This document shows, piece by piece, positions 1 through 7,800 of a DNA stretch of 9,374 nucleotides. Source of the stretch: Bryobacterales bacterium. Its GTDB lineage: Bacteria > Acidobacteriota > Terriglobia > Bryobacterales > Bryobacteraceae. A program made the translations under genes and the position numbers. Location: positions 1 to 9,374 of the forward strand of contig SHUN01000079.1 of NCBI GenBank assembly GCA_009697495.1. Reading direction: 5' to 3'. The notes beneath the pieces are model-generated. The model ran no database searches. It was not told where the DNA came from and saw nothing but the letters and a program-made list of their open reading frames with translations. Each line of letters opens with the position of its first letter. The stretch's first letter is position 1.

Positions 1-1
1 A

Positions 2-1846
2 CAGCAGATCGCGGGGCTGGGCGATCCGGTGAAAATGGTGCGCGAAGCGGCGCGGTGGGGCATGCGCCAGACGCTGCTCGATGACAAGGGATGGGACCAT
101 CTGTTCCCTGCCCTGCTGAAAGCCGATGACCTGACGCGCGAGTGGGCCGCGGGCGCGCTGGTGATGCGCGCGGATACGGTGATGACGCATTCGGCAGTCG
201 GCTGGCCGCGGCTGACAGCGACTTTGAAGACACTGATGATTGACGATCCGCACCCGGCGGTGCGAGCCTGGGCGACGCGAGCGGCATGGAACTGGTGGGT
301 GTGGAATCCGCCGGTACGCATCGATCTGAACGACGCGTTTTTGACGATGCTGGAGCGCCCCGAGACTTCCGCATTGGCCGAGAACGCCAAGCGCTATCAG
401 ACCGAAGCGCTGTTCATCGCCAATGGCCACCGCGCGAATGCCAGCAAGGAGCATCAGTATCCCGAGTTGACGACGCTGTTTGACGCGTTGAGCCAGCGGC
501 TGGATAAGCCGAATCCGGAGCTCGTTAACCGTATCGTGAATATCGCCGCGACGTTCTACAATCAGGCGGGCGGCGACGGCGGTCCGGGGCAGATGGGCTA
601 CGTGACGCCCAAGGCCAGTGACGCCGTTGGCAAGGCGGTGTATGGGTATTGGAACGGGTTGGCGGCGGATTCGCCGAAGGACATGTTGAAGCTGGCGCTG
701 GAATCGGCCGCGAACGTGATCTACGAGCCGTTGCAGAAGAAGCTGCTCGATTATTCGACCACGGGGCCGCAGGAGTTTCGGACGCTGGCGGCGACATCGA
801 TCGCCGATCCGCGCGTCATCACGCTGAACGCGGCGCAGGAGTTTGTGGAGCCGCTGATGGAGCAAGTGACGCGCGGCGCAAGCGAACCGGAACGGCGGGC
901 GGAGCTGGTGAATCCGATCTTGAAACTGTTCTCGCGGGCGCGTTGGAACATGCCGAAGATCGAGGAGCAGCAGAACATTTTCTACAAGCTGATTCTGCCC
1001 GACTTCCCGGAAGAACGAGGCAAATTGGAAGAAAACGCGCGGGCGCTTTTGCAGATGGACAAGGACAGCCCGGACTGGTTTCTGGCGCGCAGCATGGCGC
1101 GAGTGATTCACGGCAATCCCGATTTGCAGACCGAGTCGCTGGTGCGGCGGATGCCGGTAAAATACAAAACGCCGATGGAAGAAATGCTGTGGCTGGAGAG
1201 CGCCAAATGGATGCTGTCGTGGCAGACGCCGCTGCCCGAAGTGCGCGGCCCGGCGCCGGCGCAGGATGCGTTTCGCACAGAGCGGGATCGTGCGGCGGAG
1301 CTAATTGTGGCGCAGTTGACGAAGCCCGTGGATGGCCGCTTGCGCTCCGGCGCGACGGGGCTGGCCGCGTCGAACACGATTGTCCGAAATCACCCGCTGG
1401 TGAAGGCGGCGCTGCAGCAGCGGCAACCGGATTTGTATGAAGACGACGTGGCGGAAGCGAAAGCGCTGAGCCCTGAATGGCGGCAGAATTACGAATACTT
1501 CCGCGACTGGGTGACGCCGGAAATGCTGCGCCCGAACCGCGATGACGAGCTTGCCTGCATGTCGTGCCATTCTGTCGCCGGACGCGTTCCGTCAATGGAG
1601 TTCAAGGCCGCCGACAACCGCGGCTACCTGCGCGCGAGCGGCGTGTGGGCGAACTACGCAATTCTGTTGGAACGGGTGGATGAGACGGATGTCGAAAACT
1701 CGAAATTGCTGCGGAAACCGCTCAATGTACAAACCGGAAAAGAGGACGGCCACCAAGGCGGGCGGCGCTATAATCCGGAGGACCGCGGGTATCAGATATT
1801 CCGGCGCTGGGTGCTCGACGCGGCCAATTTGAAGAAGGGTCAATGA
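2..1846 (+). CDS. HEAT-like repeat protein with C-terminal c-type heme site (5' partial)
   Basis: The frame is open to the left window edge, so the GTG at 29 is probably internal and the true start lies upstream. Residues below count from that GTG. The N-terminal part is alpha-helical with HEAT-like units (VREAARWGMRQTLL near the start, then AVRAWATRAAW near residue 90). A long helical middle follows without a recognisable enzyme motif. Residues 510-514 are CMSCH, a single CxxCH site for covalent heme c, so the protein should be exported and matured outside the cytoplasm. The last 60 residues (SKLLRKPL, then GHQGGRRY and YQIFRRWVLD) resemble the tail of Planctomycete-type cytochrome c domains. 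The family is common in Acidobacteriota and Planctomycetota in large exported proteins of unclear role. I infer electron transfer or substrate-linked oxidation, but the missing N-terminus may carry the defining domain. Its stop codon overlaps the next gene's start. Confidence 0.85.
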   Translation, partial: QQIAGLGDPVKMVREAARWGMRQTLLDDKGWDHLFPALLKADDLTREWAAGALVMRADTVMTHSAVGWPRLTATLKTLMIDDPHPAVRAWATRAAWNWWVWNPPVRIDLNDAFLTMLERPETSALAENAKRYQTEALFIANGHRANASKEHQYPELTTLFDALSQRLDKPNPELVNRIVNIAATFYNQAGGDGGPGQMGYVTPKASDAVGKAVYGYWNGLAADSPKDMLKLALESAANVIYEPLQKKLLDYSTTGPQEFRTLAATSIADPRVITLNAAQEFVEPLMEQVTRGASEPERRAELVNPILKLFSRARWNMPKIEEQQNIFYKLILPDFPEERGKLEENARALLQMDKDSPDWFLARSMARVIHGNPDLQTESLVRRMPVKYKTPMEEMLWLESAKWMLSWQTPLPEVRGPAPAQDAFRTERDRAAELIVAQLTKPVDGRLRSGATGLAASNTIVRNHPLVKAALQQRQPDLYEDDVAEAKALSPEWRQNYEYFRDWVTPEMLRPNRDDELACMSCHSVAGRVPSMEFKAADNRGYLRASGVWANYAILLERVDETDVENSKLLRKPLNVQTGKEDGHQGGRRYNPEDRGYQIFRRWVLDAANLKKGQ

Positions 1847-3480
1847 TGCCGTTTGATTCGGGGCTGGGGCGGAATACGGCGAACTATGCGGCGCTGACGC
1901 CGGTTAGTTTCCTGGCTTGGGCGGCGGAGGTGTATCCGGAACGCGCGTCGGGAGTTCACGGCGATCGCCGGTTCACTTGGCGAGAGACTTATCAGCGTTG
2001 TCGGCGGCTGGCTTCGGCGCTTCGAGGACTGGGAGTCACTCGCAATACGACGGTGGCGTTGATGCTGGCCAACACGCCCGAAATGTACGAAGCGCACTTC
2101 GGCATTCCGATGGCCGGCGGCGTGATCAACACGTTGAACACACGGCTGGACGCGGATGCGCTGGCGTTCATGCTGCGCCACGGCGAGGCGCGCGTATTGA
2201 TTACGGATCGATCTTTTTCAGCCTTGATGGCGGCCGCGGTTGAACGATCCGGCGTCCCGTTGATCGTTGTTGACGTGGACGATCCGGAGTACGACGGACC
2301 GGGCGAGCGGATCGGATCGTTCGAGTACGAGGCGTTGCTGGCAAGCGGCGATCCAACATTTGCCTGGACTGCGCCCCCGGATGAGTGGGACGCCATCGCG
2401 CTGTCCTATACCTCCGGGACCACCGGCGATCCGAAGGGCGTGGTGACGCATCATCGCGGCGCGTATTTGGCGGCGCTTGGAAACATACTTGCCTGGGACA
2501 TGAACTCGTTTCCGGTGTACTTGTGGTCCGTCCCGATGTTCCACTGCAATGGCTGGTGCCATGCGTGGGCAGTGGCGGCGCGGGCCGGGACGAATGTCTT
2601 CCTGCGAAAGGTTGACGCGGCTGCGATGCTCGATCTGATTGCCCGCCATCGGGTCACGCATTTCGGCGGCGCGCCGATCGTGCAGAGTCTGATTTTGAAC
2701 GCGCCTGAGGAGTGCTTCGCCGGCATCGATCACACGGTGCGTTGCTTCACCGGCGGGGCCGCTCCGCCTTCTGCCGTCATCGAAGCCATGGAGCGCCGGG
2801 GCTTCCTGCTCTCTCATATTTACGGGCTTACCGAGACCTATGGGCCGGCGGCGATCTGCGCCAAGCAGCCGGAGTGGGACGAACTCTCGAAGGCCGAGCG
2901 CGCCCGGTTGAATGGGCGGCAGGGCGTGCGGTACTCCGTGGAAGAGGGGCTCACTGTGATGGACCCGCAGACGATGACGACGGTGCCCGCCGACGGCGAA
3001 ACCATTGGCGAAGTGATGTTCCGCGGCAACATCACAATGAAGGGGTATTTGAAGAACCCGGCCGCGACGGAAGCGGCTTTCGCGGGCGGCTGGTTTCATA
3101 CCGGCGATCTCGCCGTGCTGCACCCGGACGGTTACATCAAGATCAAGGATCGCTCGAAGGACATCATCATTTCGGGCGGTGAAAATATTTCGTCGCTGGA
3201 GGTGGAGGACACGATCCACCGGCACGGCAAAGTGATGGCCTGCGCCGTGGTTGCGCAGCCCGATGCGAAGTGGGGCGAGACACCGGTTGCCTTCATCGAG
3301 TTAAAGGATGGCGCGGAGGCGACGGCGGAAGAGATCATCGCACATTGCCGTGAGTATATGGCGCACTTCAAAGCCCCGAGACGCGTGGTCTTTGGACCGG
3401 TCCCGCGGACTTCGACGGGGAAAATTCAGAAGTTCGTTTTGCGCGAGCGCGTTCGTTCCAGCGCCGCGATTGACGTTTAA
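1843..3480 (+). CDS. Acyl-CoA synthetase (AMP-binding, ANL superfamily)
   Basis: This cytoplasmic enzyme should activate a carboxylic acid with ATP to an acyl-adenylate and transfer it to CoA. All core ANL motifs are present: the phosphate loop YTSGTTGDPKGV at 189-200, YGLTET at 327-332, GWFHTGD ending in ribose-binding Asp422, the hinge and CoA-side segment SKDIIISGGEN ending around residue 448, and PRTSTGKIQK with catalytic Lys527. At 545 residues it is full length. MFHCNGWC and the NTLNTRLDA segment place it with the medium-chain / plant AAE-like / DmdB-like acyl-CoA synthetases (the PRK08162 group, recalled), so a short- or medium-chain, branched or aromatic acid is likely; the exact substrate is unknown. 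The start is ATGATG: the first ATG (1843) overlaps the upstream stop as ATGA, but AAGGG at 1835-1839 is only 3 nt from it and 6 nt from the second ATG (1846), which may be the true start. Either way translation is coupled to the heme protein gene. Confidence 0.95.
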   Translation: MMPFDSGLGRNTANYAALTPVSFLAWAAEVYPERASGVHGDRRFTWRETYQRCRRLASALRGLGVTRNTTVALMLANTPEMYEAHFGIPMAGGVINTLNTRLDADALAFMLRHGEARVLITDRSFSALMAAAVERSGVPLIVVDVDDPEYDGPGERIGSFEYEALLASGDPTFAWTAPPDEWDAIALSYTSGTTGDPKGVVTHHRGAYLAALGNILAWDMNSFPVYLWSVPMFHCNGWCHAWAVAARAGTNVFLRKVDAAAMLDLIARHRVTHFGGAPIVQSLILNAPEECFAGIDHTVRCFTGGAAPPSAVIEAMERRGFLLSHIYGLTETYGPAAICAKQPEWDELSKAERARLNGRQGVRYSVEEGLTVMDPQTMTTVPADGETIGEVMFRGNITMKGYLKNPAATEAAFAGGWFHTGDLAVLHPDGYIKIKDRSKDIIISGGENISSLEVEDTIHRHGKVMACAVVAQPDAKWGETPVAFIELKDGAEATAEEIIAHCREYMAHFKAPRRVVFGPVPRTSTGKIQKFVLRERVRSSAAIDV

Positions 3481-3515
3481 CGGCAACCGGTTTCGCGGGC
3501 AGGAAGCCCACTGCG

Positions 3516-3535
3516 CGGCGAGCGTAAGCGAGCCG
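3516..3535. repeat. GTAA-capped intergenic hairpin, candidate dispersed palindromic element
   Basis: The 20 nt fold symmetrically. CGGC (3516-3519) pairs with GCCG (3532-3535), GA (3520-3521) faces GA (3530-3531) as tandem G-A mismatches, GC (3522-3523) pairs with GC (3528-3529), and the loop is GTAA (a GNRA tetraloop in RNA). It lies 36 nt after the acyl-CoA synthetase stop, in a gap that codes for nothing I recognise. There is no T-run, so it is not a classical terminator. Short hairpins with a GAGCGTAAGCGA-like core are, from memory, repeated between genes in some Acidobacteriota and Planctomycetota; only one copy is visible here, so repeat status is inference. Confidence 0.4.
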
Positions 3536-3562
3536 GTGCGTTCCTCCATTCGGTTACGCACC
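3535..3562. repeat. Short perfect inverted repeat in the gap before the DUF1080 gene
   Basis: GGTGCGT (3535-3541) is the exact reverse complement of ACGCACC (3556-3562), with a 14-nt spacer. It directly abuts the GTAA hairpin and shares base 3535 with it, so the two could be alternative or stacked stem-loops. It could be an operator for the gene starting at 3616 or part of a 3' end for the upstream operon. No T-run follows and no promoter can be recognised with confidence in 3481-3615. A smaller stem (GGGC 3497-3500 with GCCC 3506-3509) lies nearby. Confidence 0.25.
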
Positions 3563-3615
3563 CCAACGCCGCGCGTTCGTAGGCTTGAAGCTCAACTTCT
3601 GTTACCTTGAATCGA

Positions 3616-4407
3616 ATGCGCTCACTGATCCTAATCGCCCTTGCCGCCGCCTCTTTGCCAGCAGCGGACGCGCCCAATACCCTGACTAAGGAGGAGAAAG
3701 CCGCCGGCTGGAAACTCCTCTTCGACGGCAAAACCATGAACGGCTGGCGCGCGCCCGGCGACTCCTGGGCCATCGAAGACGGCGCCCTCAAGTCGCTACC
3801 GAAGCCAAAGATCCGCGAGGACCTCTTCACCAACGGGCTGTATGGCGACTTCGAACTGAGCTGGGAATGGAAGATCGAAGCCAAAGGAAACAGCGGCCTG
3901 AAATATCGCATCCAGGACCGCTTCTATGTCGATGATCGCCGCATGAGGGAGTACAAGAAATTCGAGGATCTGGCCAACGAAGCCGTCCGCGCCCGGAAGA
4001 CCACCCGGAGCGAAGCGACGCAGGAATACGTCGTCGGCTTCGAATATCAGATGATCGACAACGACGGCCACGCCGACGCCCGCCGCGGCGGCTACTACCA
4101 GACCGGAGCGCTCTATTCGATGATTCCGTCCTCCCAGGCCGCCGCCAAGCCAATCGGCGAGTACAATCTGTCGCGGGTCGTCGTGAAGGGCAACCGCATC
4201 GAGCACTGGTTAAACGGAGTGAAGGTCGCAGAAGGCGAACTCAACGACCCCAAGACGCTGGAGAAGTCCGCCGCCCGCTGGACGACGGAGTCACCGATTC
4301 ACAAGGCCCTCGCGGAGCAGCCTAAGAAACTGTGTCCGATCGCCCTTCAAAACCACGGCGACGCGGCGTGGTTCCGGAGCATCAAGATTCGGCCGCTACG
4401 CCCCTAA
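3616..4407 (+). CDS. Secreted DUF1080 / 3-keto-disaccharide hydrolase-like protein
   Basis: I start the gene at ATG 3616 because it begins an export signal directly (MRSLILIALAAASLPA, probable cleavage near residues 16-19); an in-frame TTG at 3607 adds only three residues, and neither start has a clear Shine-Dalgarno. The mature part is one beta-rich concanavalin-like domain of family PF06439. GWKLLFDGKTMNGW spans 31-44, WAIEDGAL 51-58, GNSGLKYRIQ 91-100, GFEYQMIDN 141-149, EHWLNG 196-201, and the typical ending IALQNHG...WFRSIKIRPL 242-261. Family members bind or hydrolyse glycosides, some of them 3-keto-glycosides made by oxidoreductases, in the periplasm or outside the cell. A charged stretch at 101-140 separates two core strands; similar ones occur in acidobacterial members (recalled). 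No sugar oxidoreductase or glycosidase partner is in the window, so the substrate is unknown. It is transcribed in the same direction as the acyl-CoA synthetase but 135 bp away, so probably independently. Confidence 0.9.
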   Translation: MRSLILIALAAASLPAADAPNTLTKEEKAAGWKLLFDGKTMNGWRAPGDSWAIEDGALKSLPKPKIREDLFTNGLYGDFELSWEWKIEAKGNSGLKYRIQDRFYVDDRRMREYKKFEDLANEAVRARKTTRSEATQEYVVGFEYQMIDNDGHADARRGGYYQTGALYSMIPSSQAAAKPIGEYNLSRVVVKGNRIEHWLNGVKVAEGELNDPKTLEKSAARWTTESPIHKALAEQPKKLCPIALQNHGDAAWFRSIKIRPLRP

Positions 4408-4428
4408 CGGCCGCCCCAACGCCCGTGA

Positions 4429-4456
4429 GCTGGCCCCTCTCGCGAGTGGAGCCAGC
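4429..4456. terminator. Imperfect hairpin between convergent genes, possible bidirectional terminator
   Basis: GCTGGC (4429-4434) pairs with GCCAGC (4451-4456). After one C-A mismatch CC pairs with GG, after one T-T mismatch CT pairs with AG, and CGCG forms the loop. It sits 21 nt past the DUF1080 stop and about 50 nt past the Rid gene stop on the other strand, where a shared transcript end would be expected. No T-tract flanks it on either strand, so intrinsic termination would be weak and the call rests on position and symmetry. The remaining gap (4408-4505) also has an 8-bp palindrome at 4480-4487 and nothing else I can name. Confidence 0.4.
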
Positions 4457-4505
4457 CGACAGAGGGCGTCACCGAACCACCGGCCGGAACACGGGTGCCA
4501 CTTGA

Positions 4506-4889
4506 CTAGAGTGTGGCCGTCACTTCGATCTCGATCAGCGCCCCGCCCCACAACGCCGACACGCCGACGCCGGTCTTGGCCGGCTTGTGATCAGAGAAGA
4601 ACTCGGCATAGACTGCATTGGCCTCGGCGAGCCGGCCATAGTCGGTCAGGTACAGATTGCACCGCGCCACGCGGTCCAAGCTCGATCCGGCTTCCTGCAG
4701 GATCCGTTCGATGTTCAACAAAGCCTGGCGTGTTTGGGACGCCATATCGTCGCCGGCGAGCCGGTTGGTCATCGGATCGATTCCCAACTGCCCGGAAACG
4801 AAAACGAGATCGCCCAGGACTGTCGCCTGCGAATAGGTTGGATTCGCAGGCGGCAATCCAGGGACAGTTAGCGGGACCGGTTTTGACAT
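4506..4889 (-). CDS. Rid-family protein (RidA/YjgF/UK114-like)
   Basis: At 127 residues this matches the usual length of the RidA/YjgF/UK114 family, small cytoplasmic trimers whose archetype hydrolyses reactive 2-aminoacrylate and related enamines/imines released by PLP enzymes. Family marks are YSQA with Tyr19, LVFVSGQLGID (28-38, Ser32), the helix QTRQALLNIERILQEAGSSLDRV (52-74) and the final strand LIEIEVTA with Glu120. The arginine that binds the substrate carboxylate in canonical RidA (PAR motif, Arg105 in E. coli) is lysine here (PAK, Lys105), and the following Cys107 position is Gly. It is therefore probably not an archetypal RidA but one of the other Rid subfamilies, whose roles are mostly unknown; I give no gene symbol. 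The start lies 7 nt after the receptor gene's stop. AAGGG directly touches the ATG, too close for a normal ribosome site, so translation probably depends on coupling to the receptor gene. Confidence 0.92.
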   Translation of the reverse strand: MSKPVPLTVPGLPPANPTYSQATVLGDLVFVSGQLGIDPMTNRLAGDDMASQTRQALLNIERILQEAGSSLDRVARCNLYLTDYGRLAEANAVYAEFFSDHKPAKTGVGVSALWGGALIEIEVTATL

Positions 4890-4896
4890 CCCTTAA

Positions 4897-7800
4897 TTAG
4901 AACGTAAACCGCAGAGCGATTTCAATGTTGCGCGGCCCCTGTTGCTGGCCCGTATATTGGCCGAAGAACGGGCTCGCCAGGTTCGTGTTCAGGCCTCCCA
5001 CACCCGCCATGTTGAAGGCATTCAGGAACGTGCCGCGCAGCTCCATGCTCCGCTGTTCGTCGAACTTGAACACCTTTTGGATGCTCGTGTCAAACGAAGT
5101 GAACCGCCGGTCGCGGATGTTCGGCAGATACGGACCCACCGTCCCTAGCCGCTGCACCACGTTCTGCCCACCGGCGAATACCGGCGGGTTCGTGAAGGCT
5201 GCCCTGTTCAGATACGTCGTTCCGCCATTGATGCCGCGGAAGTTGATCGGGGCATCGGAGTTCAAGATGATCGGAACGCCGGTCACCAGGTCCGGCCGGA
5301 TGGAGTTGCCGGTGGGAAGATTCAGGCCGCCCGTCCCGATGGACACCGGATTCCCACTTCGCCAATTATGAATACCGGTCAACTGCCAGCCGCCAATGAT
5401 TTTGTCGGCGATCCCATTCAGCTTCACCAGTTTGCCGGTGCCTATTGGCAATTCGTAAATCCAGCTCAGCTTCGCAAAATGAGGATAGTGGTAGTTCGTG
5501 ATGCTTCGGTCCAGGTTGCGGTTAAATACGTCCGCCACGCCTTCGGAGTCTATCGCATTGTCTGTCATGCCAATCGCCTTCGACCAAGTGTAGGCGCCCA
5601 GGATTGCAAGGCCCTTTGAGAAGTGCCGCGTCACCTGAACCTGCCCGCTGTGATAGGAAGAGTTCCCGATATTCGGGAATACGTCGTTGATGCCGGTGAA
5701 CTGCGGATACGGGCGCAACGCCTGCAAATTCGTTCCCGCAAATCCGGGGAACGGCGCCGGAATCGGGCTCGACGCATTCCACGGCCGCGGCAGCAAATCA
5801 CCGTATTGTTGGGTGACCGAGAACGGAAGGTTGTTCGGTTGGGAAAAGCCCTTCGCGATCAAACGTGTTCCCTTGTTGCCAACGTAATTAACCTCAACCA
5901 CCGTATTCGTCGGCAGTTGATACTGGAACCCCAGATTCCAGTTCTGCACGTAAGGCAAGCGGTTGCCTGATTTGGGATAGTAGTCGATTCCCTGCCCGTT
6001 GGCCAGCGTCGGAATCTTGTTCGGCAGGGTCCCGGTGAAGTCCGGATAGCGATCCGAAATATTGCCCAACGGCGCCTCGGCAAATGGCACAGCGCGGTTC
6101 CCGGAGTTCACGGCAATGTTCCCGTTATAACCCAGCGTGCCGCCAAACCCGAATCCGTTTGAGATAGCGGGCGTGTTGTTGATGCCGTAGCCGCCTCGCA
6201 TCACCAGTTTGTTCGTCATCGCATAGGCGAATCCGAACTTGGGTGATATCTGCTTGTAATAGTTCTGCTGGAAGCCCAGCGCGCCGCGGTCATCGGCAAA
6301 CACCAACGCACCAGGCCGATTGCCGGCCCCCGGGTTGGGTGTGGCGAAATCGATCGCGGACATGCGCCCAGCCACTTCGATCAGGCCGCCAACCATCTCC
6401 CAGCGCAGCCCGATATTCAGCGTCAACTTCGGCGTCACCTTCCAGTCATCCTGGAAATAGAATCCAACGGTACGCCATCGGTGGCCAAAGTTCGAAGAGA
6501 CAATTCCCCGGCTTGTGGCAGCGTAGTCTCCCAGCAGGAAGCTCGCAAAGCTGTGTCCGGTCTGATTGATGAATCCAGGCTGCGCCGTCTGGTCGGGCGA
6601 AAATGCGAAATCGCCAGAACCCGATTTGCTGCGCGTGTTGTAGTAGTAGCGGCGGTTCTCAAATCCGAACTTGTAGTTATGCTTGCCGCTCACCTTCGTG
6701 AAGTCAACCTGGCCAATGGTGGAGCCATTAAAGCTGCCGCCGCGACTGCCGGAACTCAGCCGTCCGCCAGCGCCAATCCCGCCGCCCTGGAACGGCTGCC
6801 CCGCGAAGGTCAGCACCGGGAAATGGGTACCTGGCACATTCTGCAAACCGATCTTCGCCGGCCAGTCCTGGTCCACGAACACGCTTTCGTTGATGTTTCC
6901 AAACCGGTTGTACCCAATATTGGCGCGCCCTAAGAGCGTCGGGCTTAAGGCAAAGTCATACGCCAACCGCACCATCGTCCCCGGCGTGTTCTGGTTCTGA
7001 TATACGCCGGTCGGGGTGCCGGGAGGGTTACCCCAACGGCCACCAGGGGAGTTGTTCCGCTTACGGAAATTGCGATTCACCATCCCGCTCAGCCGGTGGC
7101 TCGCCGTGATGTTGTGGTCGCCCTTGAACGTGAGCATCCGTTCGTTGAAAATCGGGCAGCAGGCGCCCAGCGACGGCATGTTGTTCAACATCGAATCGAA
7201 GATCGGATCGTCGATTGGAGCCAATTCCAGAATCTTTGATGAAACGGGGCTGAAGCGATTTCGCGGAACGATGTTCCCAGGGAATATGTCGCGCACCCAC
7301 GTGTTTCCATCTTGGCGGGCCGTCCTGGGATCATAAATGGCTCCGAACTGCACGGGCCGGCCCGAAGCATCCGTTCCCGCATTCGTTCCCGAACCGGCGT
7401 TGCCCGTGAACCCAGGATTAAACAACCGCGAAAAGTTCCCCTGCTTGAAATCGGGGGTGGGCAATTGCGTAAACGAAGTGGAAGTGAAGTTCTTCTGCGC
7501 CGTTTTCTCCATATTGTGGAACCAGAATGTCTTGTTCCGGCCGTCATAGATTTTCGGAATAAGTACCGGACCGCCGGCCGAATACCCGTAATTGTGCTGC
7601 CTGAATGGCTGGCGCTTTGTCAAGCCAGCGTTGTTGTTGAACCCGTTGGCGCGCAACGCATCGTTCTGCCCGTAGTAATAGGCGCTGCCGTGGAGTTGAT
7701 TCGTGCCGGACTTCGTGGCGAAGTTCGCCACCGACGTCTGCCCGCCCGAATATTGTGCGCTCACCGTGCCTGTTTGCAGCTTGAATTCGCTGATCGTTTC

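Noticed and set aside
29..31. GTG as the true start of the heme-HEAT gene
   Set aside because: The frame is open through base 2 with a HEAT-like sequence (QQIAGLGDPV) before the GTG, no signal peptide follows it although a heme protein must be exported, and no ribosome site precedes it.
819..1595. 258-codon - strand open frame and 263-codon + strand open frame (649-1440) within the heme-HEAT gene
   Set aside because: Both are biased in composition (Ala, Arg, Pro, Ser or Gly) and show no motif, while the main frame has HEAT-like helices and a heme site.
2218..3225. 335-codon open frame on the - strand, antisense to the acyl-CoA synthetase
   Set aside because: The product is Arg/His/Pro-rich and without domains, and it lies entirely inside a strongly conserved gene. 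It is a typical antisense shadow in GC-rich DNA.
3477..3911. 144-codon - strand open frame covering the gap at 3481-3606
   Set aside because: It runs antisense over the signal peptide of the DUF1080 gene, has no recognisable domain or ribosome site, and appears by chance.
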